Positions 52,651 through 61,730 of a stretch of 64,000 nt of DNA are shown in pieces. This DNA is from Pseudomonas fluorescens (lineage in GTDB: Bacteria > Pseudomonadota > Gammaproteobacteria > Pseudomonadales > Pseudomonadaceae). The stretch lies in contig NZ_CABVHU010000017.1 of NCBI RefSeq assembly GCF_902497855.1, forward strand, positions 62,001-126,000. The letters are read 5' to 3'. The stretch's first letter is position 1; each line of letters opens with the position of its first letter. The translations under genes were made by a program, and so were the position numbers. The notes under the pieces were generated by a model that ran no database searches, was not told the origin of the DNA, and saw only the letters and a program-made list of their open reading frames with translations.

Positions 52651-52948
52651 CCTCTCTTCTTCCTAAGAGTTCTGGGCCAGGCTGGGTTGATAAACGGCAA
52701 TGGGCGGACTGTGGATTTCACTTGCCCATGGCGTTCCGGGGCTGTTCGGCAGCGCCCTGTTCGCACCTGGTTTTTCTGTTTCTGGCGGTGTGTGCTGCGC
52801 TGATAATCTCTAAGGCTTGAGGCGCATCGAACGCTCATACTGAAAAACAAGCTCATTGGAAAGTCTGGGCTTCTGGCAACTCCGGAACCGTCTGCTACCG
52901 TCAACAAGCGAGTCCGTATTGCGGCGGATTATAAGGAGCAAACCCACC
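52651..52948. other. Intergenic region without a convincing gene
   Basis: With the repeats this makes a 386-base gap after moaA. The minus strand stays open through 52380-52907, and its basic, low-complexity translation could be the decayed tail of a REP-associated transposase. I could not support a real gene here. Confidence 0.3.
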
Positions 52949-53308
52949 ATGCCTGCCCATGAAGTGTCTTGGTCCACTCGTTTAAAACTGTCGCTGCTGG
53001 CGGGAGGACTCACCGCTACCTTGCTCGCGCTGGCCAGCGAGGTCGCCGTGTTGCGTACCGAGCCCCTTCGTCCCCATGTACGGCTGGGCGAAGTGCTCAT
53101 TGATGCCAGTGTCGATCCCGCCCCGCCTATCGCCCAGGTCGAAGAAAAACTGTGTGAAGAAGCTGCCAAGCTTGGGGGCGATGCCGCGGTGGTGGTTTAC
53201 GACCATATCCAACCCGTGGGCGCCTATGTCAACGGACCGCTATGGGCTCGAGACGTCAAAACCATCGAGGGTCGAAAACTCAAGGCGATTGTGATCAAGT
53301 ACCGCTAA
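52949..53308 (+). CDS. Small hypothetical protein with N-terminal membrane anchor
   Basis: 119 residues. A hydrophobic segment at about 12-32 (LKLSLLAGGLTATLLALASE) is a signal anchor or uncleaved signal. The rest is a short alpha/beta domain: VRLGEVLIDASVDPAPPIAQ, VEEKLCEEAAKLGGDAAVVV, GRKLKAIVIKYR, reminiscent of YbjQ/RcsF-type or heavy-metal-binding small domains, but I do not assign a family. AAGGAG lies ten bases before the ATG. It is a single-gene unit. Confidence 0.65.
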   Translation: MPAHEVSWSTRLKLSLLAGGLTATLLALASEVAVLRTEPLRPHVRLGEVLIDASVDPAPPIAQVEEKLCEEAAKLGGDAAVVVYDHIQPVGAYVNGPLWARDVKTIEGRKLKAIVIKYR

Positions 53309-53345
53309 CCACTCTCCAGGATTTTGTACACACCACAGATCAAAA

Positions 53346-53375
53346 TGTGGGAGCGAGACCGGCTTGCCGGCGAAG
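53346..53375. repeat. REP-like half element
   Basis: TGTGGGAGCGAGACCGGCTT followed by GCCGGCGAAG: a REP variant of the TGTGGGAGC class with the internal CCGGC-TT-GCCGG dyad, between two same-strand genes. Confidence 0.7.
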
Positions 53376-53508
53376 AGGCGTTTCCACTGGACCAACCAGC
53401 AAACAGCACTAGACTTCCAGCCATGACGCTGACATTTTTTTTGTTCGGGTTTATGCCGGCTTTGGCTCGGCGAATAGTCGGGCATGTAGTCAAAAAAGGA
53501 GCACCGCC

Positions 53509-54390
53509 ATGCAGGAGCATCTGATGCCAGTCCCGTTCTACGAGGACACGGTAGTTCTGGTTGGTCAGGGCACTGATCCGTTTGTCGCTATGAAGCCGAT
53601 CGTCAAGAATATGGGACTGGACTGGGAAACGCAGTTGCGAAGACTGGAGGAGAGATTCAACTCAGTGGTGGTTGAACTGACCACGACGGGAGGTGATGGC
53701 AAACAATACGCAATGACCTGTCTCCCCCTTCGCAAGCTTGCGGCGTGGCTCTACTCGATAAACCCGGCCAAGGTGAAGCCCGAGTTTCGCGCCAAGGTCG
53801 TTCGTTACCAGGAAGAATGCGACGACGTGTTGTGGGACTACTGGAGCAAGAGCAGCACTTCTCGCGCCGGATCGGCGAACGTTGCGCAACTGATAGCCCT
53901 CTCACGCCATCGGATTGCACTGCTCAAGGAATTGAGCCGTACCTGCGACAACGCCATACGCACTGCGATCCATGAGCAAGTCGCACTCGCCTCCCACCAG
54001 TTAGGATTGTCAGTCCCCGACCTGACCAGCATCGGGACCGGGGCACCAGCTCCCGCCAACATGTTGGTCGAGTTCTGGGGTGCGCTGGCGTTTCTGGACA
54101 GCAAGGGTGTGCGTTACAACCACTGCACCCCATCGAAGGATTTTCTCTACTTACAGCTTCCCCACCTTGCCCAACTATTCAAAAAGCACGACATCGAGAT
54201 CAAGTTCACCCGCGAATTACGCCAGGCGATGAGGGAGTCCAAGCATCCACGTTATATAAGTAATACGACTCAACACAGCGCTATAGAACGCATTTCGTTG
54301 AAATGCTGGGTATTTGAGTGGCCCGTTCGCCGCGAACGAGATGTGTTTGAAGCCCTGGATAAATATCCGGTCAGGCGCAATACAGCCTGA
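53509..54390 (+). CDS. Phage antirepressor N-terminal domain-containing protein
   Basis: 293 residues. The first 110 match the P22 antirepressor N-terminal domain: PVPFYEDTVVLVGQGTDPFV, MKPIVKNMGLDWETQLRRL and TCLPLRKLAAWLYSINPAKV. The C-terminal part (about 120-290) is unrecognised. AAGGAG is six bases upstream of the ATG. No other phage gene is nearby, so this is either a prophage remnant or a domesticated regulator; solitary copies of this kind occur in many Pseudomonas genomes. Confidence 0.8.
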   Translation: MQEHLMPVPFYEDTVVLVGQGTDPFVAMKPIVKNMGLDWETQLRRLEERFNSVVVELTTTGGDGKQYAMTCLPLRKLAAWLYSINPAKVKPEFRAKVVRYQEECDDVLWDYWSKSSTSRAGSANVAQLIALSRHRIALLKELSRTCDNAIRTAIHEQVALASHQLGLSVPDLTSIGTGAPAPANMLVEFWGALAFLDSKGVRYNHCTPSKDFLYLQLPHLAQLFKKHDIEIKFTRELRQAMRESKHPRYISNTTQHSAIERISLKCWVFEWPVRRERDVFEALDKYPVRRNTA

Positions 54391-54443
54391 CTGGATTTAC
54401 CCCAGCCGAGTGAGCCCGCGACTGCGCTTTTTTGCCGGACATC

Positions 54444-55154
54444 TCAACCAACGGACATCTTCTCGGTCAGGTTCTGTTGCAGGTACGCCAGGAAACGTCG
54501 CTGGAACAGCATCGTGTGTTCATGCGCCGCCCGTTCTGCCTCGTCGGGCTTGCGCGCAGCAATGGCATCGACGATTTCATCGTGGTCGCGACCGATCGAA
54601 GTCGTGGAATTGGCTGAACTGATGATGTAGTCGAAGTGCAGGTGCAGCAGGCGCTGGCCTTCACCCAACAGCTTTTCGTAGTAACTGATGAAGTACGGGT
54701 TTTTTCCGGCCTCGGCAATCGCCATGTGCAAGGCTTTGTTGGTTTCGGACATCGCCTGGAAGTCTCCGGTACTGACTGCGTCCAGATAGGCCGCATCGGC
54801 GCCACGAATACGAATCAGGTCTTCATCCGTACGGTGCAGGGCCGCGAGGCGGGTCACCGCTCGCTGAATCAGGTCAAGGGCAGAAATGTAGTTGGGGAAT
54901 TCTTCGATTTCGAAGGGCGTCACCAGTAGCGTGCGGTTCGGCAATATGGTGACCAGGCCTTCGCTGATCAACCGGGCAAGCGCATCTCGCACCGGAGAGC
55001 GGGAAAGACCAAATTGCGCGGCCAGGGAGACTTCGTCCAGCGGCATGCCGGGCTTGAGCTTCAGCGTCAGGATCTGCTTGCGCAACTCTTCGTAGATGTA
55101 GCGACCGCCATGGCGTTTGACACCGCTGCCAGCTTCAATCGTTTCTTTGCTCAT
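54444..55154 (-). CDS. GntR family transcriptional regulator (FCD domain)
   Basis: 236 residues. N-terminal winged helix: YIYEELRKQILTLKLKPGMP, EVSLAAQFGLSRSPVRDALA. C-terminal FadR-type all-helical FCD domain from about residue 95 with metal/ligand residues in NKALHMAIAEAGKNPYF and a late HTMLFQRR. The start is MSKETIEAG. It is the last gene of the hydroxyproline series on the same strand and is the likely regulator, responding to hydroxyproline or a pathway intermediate. Confidence 0.87.
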   Translation of the reverse strand: MSKETIEAGSGVKRHGGRYIYEELRKQILTLKLKPGMPLDEVSLAAQFGLSRSPVRDALARLISEGLVTILPNRTLLVTPFEIEEFPNYISALDLIQRAVTRLAALHRTDEDLIRIRGADAAYLDAVSTGDFQAMSETNKALHMAIAEAGKNPYFISYYEKLLGEGQRLLHLHFDYIISSANSTTSIGRDHDEIVDAIAARKPDEAERAAHEHTMLFQRRFLAYLQQNLTEKMSVG

Positions 55155-55225
55155 AGGGTCATGCTCTCGGCAGTGCAGGCCGGTCATCCAGCCAGCCTGC
55201 AACTTTAACATCCGCCCGGGGATAG

Positions 55226-56248
55226 TTAGAAACCCTCACCCCAGGTGTCGCTCAACATAAAGCCTTCGGCCAGAGGATCATCCGGATCGACCCCGATCTG
55301 ATGCAGCCCATAGATCCACGCCCGTCCGGTGATTCTGGGGAGAACCGCCGGTTTTCCCGCCAATTGCGTCAGCCCCAGCAACTCAACCTGAAATTCGCCA
55401 CCAATGGTAGAACGCGAGGTCAACTTATCCCCCACCTCGACCAGGCCCCGTGCGCTCAAGGTCGCCAGATTCGCCGAACTGCCTGTCCCGCAGGGCGAGC
55501 GGTCGACTCGCCCCGGGGGCAGCGTGGTGCAGGTCTGGTAGGTTCTAGCATCCACGCGGTTGCGGAACATCACATAGGCCACCTCATTGAGTTCCTTGAA
55601 CAACGGGTGACACACCTTCATTTGCTCATTGATCAGGCCTTTGAGGCGAACGCCTTGAGTGGCCAGTTCACGGGCGTTCTCAGGGGCGATGGTCAAACCG
55701 ATCTGATCGACATCGACCAGCGCGTAATAGACACCGCCGAACGCGATGTCTGCCTTGATCAAACCAAAGTCTGCGGTTTCGATCGGCACATCCAGTTGCT
55801 CGACGAACGACGGCACCATGTCCAGCGACACACTCTGGCAGCGCCCGTCCGCGCACTGCGCACGGGCGGTGACCAGGCCGGCCGGGGTGTCCAGCACTAC
55901 CGTGGTCACCGGCTCGACCATTTCCAGCATGCCAAGCTCCAGCAACGCCGTGACCACGCAAATGCAGTTGCTGCCGGACATGGGGTGAGCCTTGTCCGCT
56001 TGCAGCACGATGAACCCGGCCTGGGCCTCGGGCCGCGTCGGCGGCAACAGTAAATTCACCGACATTTGCAGGCAACCACGCGGTTCCAGAATCACCAGGC
56101 GTCTGAGGCTGTCGTCGACTTCGTTGATGTAGTTCATCTTGTCGAGCATGGTCTTGCCGGGGATATCAATGACTCCGCCGGTGATGACCTTGCCGATCTC
56201 GCCTTCACAATGCACATCAGCCATTTGCAACGTCTTTTTCCAGCGCAT
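55226..56248 (-). CDS. Proline racemase family protein (trans-3-hydroxy-L-proline dehydratase-like)
   Basis: 340 residues of the proline racemase superfamily. The C-terminal catalytic cysteine is Cys253 in DRSPCGTGSSAN. At the N-terminal catalytic position the motif reads HPMSGSN, so Ser91 replaces the first cysteine (the epimerase has MCGH). The classic 3-hydroxyproline dehydratase pair is Cys/Thr, so this Ser/Cys protein is a variant: dehydratase or a weak epimerase are both possible. AAGGAG precedes the ATG. It is encoded with a true epimerase in the same operon. Confidence 0.85.
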   Translation of the reverse strand: MRWKKTLQMADVHCEGEIGKVITGGVIDIPGKTMLDKMNYINEVDDSLRRLVILEPRGCLQMSVNLLLPPTRPEAQAGFIVLQADKAHPMSGSNCICVVTALLELGMLEMVEPVTTVVLDTPAGLVTARAQCADGRCQSVSLDMVPSFVEQLDVPIETADFGLIKADIAFGGVYYALVDVDQIGLTIAPENARELATQGVRLKGLINEQMKVCHPLFKELNEVAYVMFRNRVDARTYQTCTTLPPGRVDRSPCGTGSSANLATLSARGLVEVGDKLTSRSTIGGEFQVELLGLTQLAGKPAVLPRITGRAWIYGLHQIGVDPDDPLAEGFMLSDTWGEGF

Positions 56249-56259
56249 GACGGGCTCCT

Positions 56260-57741
56260 TTACTTGATGTACCAGCCCCATGGCTGCTGGCTGTCGTAAC
56301 GGGTGATCTGCTTGGTTTCCAGGTAATTGTTCAAGCCCCACTCACCCAACTCACGCCCGATACCGCTTTGCTTGTAGCCGCCCCAAGGGGCTTCGGTGAA
56401 GGTCGGTTGCGAGCAATTGATCCAGACGATACCCGCGCGCAGTCGGCGGGCAACGCGCTCGGCACGTGCAAGGTCATGGGACATCACGGCAGCCGCGAGC
56501 CCGAAGCGCGAGTCGTTGGCACTGCGCAACGCGTCGGCCTCGTCGTCGAAAGGACGCACACACACGACCGGGCCGAAGATTTCCTCTTTCCAGATCCAGC
56601 TGTCTTCCGGCACATCGGCAAAAATCGCCGGGGTCAGGAAGTAGCCTTTCTCGCAATTCGCCGGACGCGTACCGCCGGCAAGCAGCGTCGCGCCCTCCTC
56701 CTGTCCACGGGCGATGGCCGCCAGCACTTTGTCATACTGGCCGCGATTGACCAGCGGGCCAAGCAGCACACCCTCGTCCATGCCGTTGCCGATACTGACG
56801 CGCCGGGTCTGCTCGACCAGTCGCTTGAGCAGTGGCTCGTAAAGGTCTCGCTGGACCAGCACCCGTGAAGTCGCCGAACACACCTGGCCCTGGTTCCAGA
56901 AGATCCCGAACATGATCCATTCAACCGCGGCTTCGATATCGCTGTCGTCGAAGATGATGAAAGGCGATTTGCCCCCCAGCTCCAGGCTGATGTTTTTGAT
57001 GTCGCGGGCGGCGGCCTGCATGATCCGCGTACCGGTTGGCACGCTGCCGGTGAACGCCAGCTTATCGATGCCCGGGTGTTCGCTCAGTGGTGCGCCGGCT
57101 TCCGGGCCGAGGCCGGTCACGACATTAAGCACGCCAGCAGGCAAACCCGCCTGATGGGCGATATCCGCCAGTTGCAGGGCGGTCAACGGTGTCAGCTCCG
57201 ACGGCTTGAGCACCATGCAGCAGCCGGCGGCCAATGCCGGCGCGACTTTCCAGGCGGCCATCAGCATCGGGAAGTTCCAGGGAATGATCGCCCCGGCGAC
57301 GCCCACCGGCTCCTTGCGCGCGATGGACGTGAAGCGCTCATCGGCGAGGGAAATGTTCTGTTCACGATGGCCATCGAGGTCATCGGCCAGGTCGGCATAA
57401 AAATCAAAGCAGCCTGCGGTATCGGCGATGTCCCACTGGGCTTCGGGCAACGGTTTGCCGTTGTCTCGCACCTCAAGCTCGGCCAGTGTGTCCTGACGCT
57501 CACGGATGCCACTGGCGATGGCCCGCAGAATAGTCCCGCGCTCGGCCCCGGTCATTTGCGGCCATGGACCTTCATCAAATGCACGGCGTGCAGCGCTGAC
57601 AGCCAAGTCGATATCTTCAGCGGTGGCCGCAGCGACCTGGGCGATCACTGATTCATCGCTTGGGTCCAAAGTGTCAAAAGTACCGCCACGCTTGGGGCGA
57701 ACCCACTGGCCGTCGATATAGAGCTGGTCATAGGATTTCAT
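56260..57741 (-). CDS. Aldehyde dehydrogenase (2-oxoglutarate semialdehyde type candidate)
   Basis: 493 residues: PWNFPML with Asn156, LKPSELTP, FTGSVPTGTRI, ELGGKSPFIIF with Glu254 and the nucleophile Cys288 in GQVCSATSR. The overall sequence is of the betaine-aldehyde dehydrogenase-like group. In hydroxyproline catabolism the last step oxidises 2-oxoglutarate semialdehyde to 2-oxoglutarate, which this enzyme probably performs. It overlaps the oxidoreductase gene by four bases. Confidence 0.87.
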   Translation of the reverse strand: MKSYDQLYIDGQWVRPKRGGTFDTLDPSDESVIAQVAAATAEDIDLAVSAARRAFDEGPWPQMTGAERGTILRAIASGIRERQDTLAELEVRDNGKPLPEAQWDIADTAGCFDFYADLADDLDGHREQNISLADERFTSIARKEPVGVAGAIIPWNFPMLMAAWKVAPALAAGCCMVLKPSELTPLTALQLADIAHQAGLPAGVLNVVTGLGPEAGAPLSEHPGIDKLAFTGSVPTGTRIMQAAARDIKNISLELGGKSPFIIFDDSDIEAAVEWIMFGIFWNQGQVCSATSRVLVQRDLYEPLLKRLVEQTRRVSIGNGMDEGVLLGPLVNRGQYDKVLAAIARGQEEGATLLAGGTRPANCEKGYFLTPAIFADVPEDSWIWKEEIFGPVVCVRPFDDEADALRSANDSRFGLAAAVMSHDLARAERVARRLRAGIVWINCSQPTFTEAPWGGYKQSGIGRELGEWGLNNYLETKQITRYDSQQPWGWYIK

Positions 57742-59036
57742 GCATGGCCTCCACCAAGGGTAAAGCGCTGGGCGCTAAAAGGGGTCAGGTTCTGAGCGGG
57801 CGTTCGACCGGCAACCAGGTCAGCGATCAGTCGTCCGGTGGTCGCTCCCAAGGTCAGGCCGAGCTGGCCGTGACCGAATGCCAGGAACACATTCGACAGT
57901 CGGGTGCTGCGATCGATAACCGGTTTGGTGTCGGGCAAAAACGGGCGATAGCCGACGCCGTACTCGATGTTGTCCAGTTGCAGCCGGGGAAGAATTTTTC
58001 GCGCTTTCTCAAGAATGATCTCGGCGCGCTTGAAGTTCGGCTCGGCGTTCGGGCCGGCAAACTCGATGGTGCCGCCAATCTGCAAACCACGGGTCATCGG
58101 GCTGAAGCAGAAGCCGCCATCGGCATAAATCACCGAGTGACGAATCTCCACGCCAGGGGTGGGCAGCAACACCTGATAACCGGCAATTCCGGTCAGCGGT
58201 ACCTGCGCACCGATCTGCTCGAAAAACTGTCGCGAGCCTGTGCCGGCGGCAATCACCACATGATCCGCAGCGTAACGTTGGCCATCGCCGAGGGTGACGC
58301 CACTGGCACGGTCGGCCACCTCATCAATCCGCTTGACCTGGCCGCGTACACGAACGCCGCCCTGATCGAGAAAACTTTGCGTCAGCGCGGCAATAAAACC
58401 TTTCGTATCACTCACCGCCCGCCAGTCTGGAAACAGCAGGCCATGGCTGAATTTGCCGGCCAATGCCGGTTCGAGATCCGAAATTGCAGCCGCGTCCAGC
58501 ACTTCGGATTTGAAACCCAGTGCCTGCCGCAGCGCCAGGTGCTCACGTTCGTGTTCGATGCCCGACGGTGTATCGAACACCTCGAGGATCGGCCGTTCGC
58601 CCATCAGGGTCTTGTCCGGGCACGCCTCCAGCAAGGGCGCATAGTCCTCGTAGACATGGTGCGTCAGCGTCGCCATGTCTTGGGAAATTTCGACGATTTT
58701 CGAGTGCCGGGCACAGGCCAGAAACCGCAGGAACCACGGCAGGATGCCAGGCAACGCGCCGGGCCTGAGCGCCAGCGGGCCCTTCTGATCGAGCAGCCAG
58801 CCCGGGATTTTTTTCAGGATGCCGGGCTTGGACAGCGGAATGACCTCGCTGACCGCCATCTGCCCGCAACTCCATTTGGCGGTGCTGTCGCCCGCGGCGG
58901 CCGGGTCGATCAGGGTCACCGCATAACCTTCCCGTTGCAGGTATAGGGCACAGCAGACGCCGACGATACCGCCACCGACCACAATGGCCTTTTCTCCGGG
59001 AACGGGGGTTTGTGCAACGGGCTGCGCAGGTGTCAT
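57738..59036 (-). CDS. D-amino acid dehydrogenase-type FAD oxidoreductase (D-hydroxyproline dehydrogenase candidate)
   Basis: 432 residues of the DadA-like DAO family. Dinucleotide-binding motif AIVVGGGIVGVCCALYLQRE near residue 17, FAD segment GDSTAKWSCGQMAVSEV and C-terminal NVFLAFGHGQLGLTLGATTG. It oxidises cis-4-hydroxy-D-proline to Delta1-pyrroline-4-hydroxy-2-carboxylate, passing electrons to the respiratory chain. I start at MTPAQPVAQ. It overlaps both neighbours by four bases. It is a single-subunit enzyme, unlike the three-subunit version of P. aeruginosa. Confidence 0.87.
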   Translation of the reverse strand: MTPAQPVAQTPVPGEKAIVVGGGIVGVCCALYLQREGYAVTLIDPAAAGDSTAKWSCGQMAVSEVIPLSKPGILKKIPGWLLDQKGPLALRPGALPGILPWFLRFLACARHSKIVEISQDMATLTHHVYEDYAPLLEACPDKTLMGERPILEVFDTPSGIEHEREHLALRQALGFKSEVLDAAAISDLEPALAGKFSHGLLFPDWRAVSDTKGFIAALTQSFLDQGGVRVRGQVKRIDEVADRASGVTLGDGQRYAADHVVIAAGTGSRQFFEQIGAQVPLTGIAGYQVLLPTPGVEIRHSVIYADGGFCFSPMTRGLQIGGTIEFAGPNAEPNFKRAEIILEKARKILPRLQLDNIEYGVGYRPFLPDTKPVIDRSTRLSNVFLAFGHGQLGLTLGATTGRLIADLVAGRTPAQNLTPFSAQRFTLGGGHA

Positions 59037-60076
59037 AGGGAAGTCTCTTGAGCAGAGGCTGGAGCGGCATAATCTTCCAGACTGAAGCCGTCCCACCAGG
59101 GTTGGGTATCGTCGACAATAAACTCAGCGCGCCCGGTGATCCATGCCCTTCCTTCGATGCTGGGGCGAATCGCGGCAGTGCCGTCTTCCAGTTGCAGTGT
59201 CTGCGCCACGCGACCGACGAAAAAACTGCCGATCAGGCTTTCGTGGCGATAAGCGCCCTCTTCGGCCAACCAGCCACGAGCAAAGCGTTGCGCGACCCGG
59301 GCCGAACTGCCGGTGCCGCATGGCGACCGGTCGATCAGGCTTTCACCGGCAATCACCACGGCCCGGCCCTGAGACGCTGATGACAGCGGCGCGCCTGTCC
59401 ACATGCAGTGTTTGACACCTTTGATCGCCGGGTTTTCAGGGTGAACCACGTCCACGGACCGGTTGAGCAGATCCTGCATTTCCCGGCCCATTTCCAGCAG
59501 TTGCTGCGCACTGAAATGCTCACAACCCGGATAGTTGGGCTGCACTTCGATAATCGGGTAAAAGTTACCGCCGTAGGCGATGTCTATCTTCAACGGCCCC
59601 AGTGGCGGGAATTCGATTGCCAGGTCACGGTGCAGCAGGAACGAGGGGACGTTGGTGAAACACACCGAACTGACGTTGTCGCCGCTACGGGTGTAGGTCG
59701 CGTGGATCTGCCCTGCCGGGACGTCCACCACCACGGTGTCCGGGGTTTTGGGCTCAATCAGTCCAGCCTCCAGTGCAAAGGTAATCGAACCCAAGGTGGC
59801 ATGCCCGCACATGGGCAGGCAACCGGAGGTTTCGATAAACAACAGGCTGAAGTCACTGTCAGCACGCACCGGCGGGTAGAAAATCGTACCGGACATGTGG
59901 GAATGGCCGCGGGGTTCGAGCATCAGGCTACGGCGAATCCAGTCGAAGTTGGCCATGAAATACTCACGCCGCTCGTTCATGGTTCGCCCTTTGAGCGCGG
60001 GTGCCCCGGCTATCACCATGCGCACAGGCATGCCTTCGGTATGGCCTTCGATACTGCTGAAAACGTGTCGGGTCAT
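59033..60076 (-). CDS. lhpA: 4-hydroxyproline epimerase
   Basis: A 347-residue proline racemase family enzyme converting trans-4-hydroxy-L-proline to cis-4-hydroxy-D-proline. Both catalytic cysteines are present: Cys90 in LPMCGHATLGS and Cys253 in DRSPCGTGSSA. FSSIEGHTEGMPVRMVIAG is the conserved N-terminus of the epimerase branch. AGGAG lies nine bases before the ATG. It is the first chemical step of the operon, upstream of the dehydrogenase and deaminase. Confidence 0.92.
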   Translation of the reverse strand: MTRHVFSSIEGHTEGMPVRMVIAGAPALKGRTMNERREYFMANFDWIRRSLMLEPRGHSHMSGTIFYPPVRADSDFSLLFIETSGCLPMCGHATLGSITFALEAGLIEPKTPDTVVVDVPAGQIHATYTRSGDNVSSVCFTNVPSFLLHRDLAIEFPPLGPLKIDIAYGGNFYPIIEVQPNYPGCEHFSAQQLLEMGREMQDLLNRSVDVVHPENPAIKGVKHCMWTGAPLSSASQGRAVVIAGESLIDRSPCGTGSSARVAQRFARGWLAEEGAYRHESLIGSFFVGRVAQTLQLEDGTAAIRPSIEGRAWITGRAEFIVDDTQPWWDGFSLEDYAAPASAQETSL

Positions 60077-60135
60077 CTCACTCTCTCCTGTAAAGCCACA
60101 TCAGCCGGGCATGGCGACTGATGTGGCAGGCGACA

Positions 60136-61017
60136 TCAGCCCTGGGCCAGTTCGAACGCCTTGCGGAAACCGGCCTTCTCTTCGCTGGTCAGCGGTTGCA
60201 GCGGCATGCGCGCGTTGCCGGCGTCGAAGCCTGCCAGCTCGCAACCGTACTTGACCTTCTGGATGAACTTGCCCGACTCCATGTCTGCCAGCACCGGGAA
60301 CAGCGAGCGCACGATGGCCTGGGCACCGGCCAGGTCGCCGCTGGTGTACTGGGTGTAGAAATCGCAAACCTGTTGGGTCAGGCAGTTGGCCGGGCCGCAG
60401 ATCCAGCTGGTGGCGCCCCACAGGAAGAAGTCCAGGGCCTGGTCATCGGAACCGCAGGACAGCTGATAGTTGTCCTTGTAGGTGTTACCGATTTCGATGG
60501 CGCGCAACAGGTTGCCGCTGCTTTCCTTGATGGCGATAACGCGCTTGTTGTCCTTGAATGCGTCCAGCACGCCAAAGCCGACTTCGACGTTGGTGCGCAC
60601 CGGGTAGTTGTACAACACCAGGTCGATATCGGGCACGGCATCGAGAATGGCCTGGTAGTGCCCGACCAACTCTTCCTGGGACGGCAGCGCGTAGTAAGGC
60701 GGCGCGATCAACAGGTTGGTGTAGCCGGCATCGCGGGTCTGCTTGACCTGCTCGATCACTTCACGGGTGCAGGAGCCATTGGCGCCGGCAATCAGCACGC
60801 CACGGTCACCGACTACTTCACGCACGGTGGCCAGGACCTGGCGGCGCTCTTCATTGGTCAGGGCGTAATACTCACCGGTGGAACCCAGTGGCACGAAGCC
60901 TGTGACACCCGCTTTGAGTTGAAACTCGATAATGTTGGAGAGCATGTCGAAATCGACTTTGCCGGCCTTGTCGAACGGGGTGACCAGAGCAGGCAGGATG
61001 CCTTTGAGTTGAGTCAT
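60136..61017 (-). CDS. Dihydrodipicolinate synthase family protein (1-pyrroline-4-hydroxy-2-carboxylate deaminase)
   Basis: 293 residues, an N-acetylneuraminate lyase-type TIM barrel. N-terminal GILPALVTPFDKAGKVDF, phosphate-like loop GSTGEYYALTNEERRQVL, Tyr near 137 in VLYNYPVRTNV and the Schiff-base lysine near 165 in IAIKESSGNLLR. In this operon it should deaminate Delta1-pyrroline-4-hydroxy-2-carboxylate to 2-oxoglutarate semialdehyde. TGGAG lies ten bases before the ATG. It is first of the enzyme genes after the transporter block. Confidence 0.9.
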   Translation of the reverse strand: MTQLKGILPALVTPFDKAGKVDFDMLSNIIEFQLKAGVTGFVPLGSTGEYYALTNEERRQVLATVREVVGDRGVLIAGANGSCTREVIEQVKQTRDAGYTNLLIAPPYYALPSQEELVGHYQAILDAVPDIDLVLYNYPVRTNVEVGFGVLDAFKDNKRVIAIKESSGNLLRAIEIGNTYKDNYQLSCGSDDQALDFFLWGATSWICGPANCLTQQVCDFYTQYTSGDLAGAQAIVRSLFPVLADMESGKFIQKVKYGCELAGFDAGNARMPLQPLTSEEKAGFRKAFELAQG

Positions 61018-61054
61018 TGCAGACACTCCACTTAAGTTGGATATCAGGGTTGGG

Positions 61055-61720
61055 TTAGTACGCATAGCGACGCAGCATCCGCGCTTCGATCACGCCGACC
61101 AGACGGGTCAGCGGGAACGCCACGAGGAAATAGATCACAGCCACCGCCGAGAGAAACTCGACCGGGCGGGCCGTGCTGTTGGAAATGTTCTGGCCGACGA
61201 ACATCAGGTCGGCGATGCCCACCGAAGAGATCAGCGCGCTCTCCTTGAACAGTGAAACCACGTTGGAAAGCAGCGGCGGAATGCCCCGCAGCAAGGCCTG
61301 GGGAAACACCACGAAGAGGGTTTTATTCCACGAGGCCAGGCCCAATGCGACGCAGGCGTCATGCTGCTCGCCCGGGATGGACTTGAGCGCGCCGCGAAAC
61401 GTCTCGCTGGTGATGGCGGTCATGTACAGGGTCAGCGCCAGCAACACCGACAGGTAAGGCGGGATATCGATGCCAAACACCACCGGGAAGCAGAAGAACA
61501 CCCAGAACAGTTGGATCAACAACGGCGTACCGCGAAACAGCTCCACGTAAAGGCCGGCGGGCACGCTCAACCAGCGACTGCCCGACGCACGCAACAGGCT
61601 CAACAAAAAGCCGCACAGACTGCCCAGAATGGCGCACCCGACGGTGAACACCAGTGTCAGCGCCAGCCCTTGCAACAAGGCCTGCCAGTAAGAAAACACC
61701 ACGGTGAAATCAAGGTTCAT
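61055..61720 (-). CDS. Amino acid ABC transporter permease (second)
   Basis: 221 residues, His/Glu/Gln-Glu type permease with five helices. The conserved loop is HDACVALGLASWNKTLFVVF near residue 125, and the ELFRGTPLLIQLFWVFF segment is typical. GAGGAGG lies five bases before the ATG; a GTG one codon earlier is also in frame. It is the partner of the permease encoded 10 bases upstream. Confidence 0.9.
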   Translation of the reverse strand: MNLDFTVVFSYWQALLQGLALTLVFTVGCAILGSLCGFLLSLLRASGSRWLSVPAGLYVELFRGTPLLIQLFWVFFCFPVVFGIDIPPYLSVLLALTLYMTAITSETFRGALKSIPGEQHDACVALGLASWNKTLFVVFPQALLRGIPPLLSNVVSLFKESALISSVGIADLMFVGQNISNSTARPVEFLSAVAVIYFLVAFPLTRLVGVIEARMLRRYAY

Positions 61721-61730
61721 CACAGCCTCC

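Noticed and set aside
53509..54390. Prophage region
   Set aside because: Only one phage-type gene; no integrase, structural genes or attachment repeats nearby.
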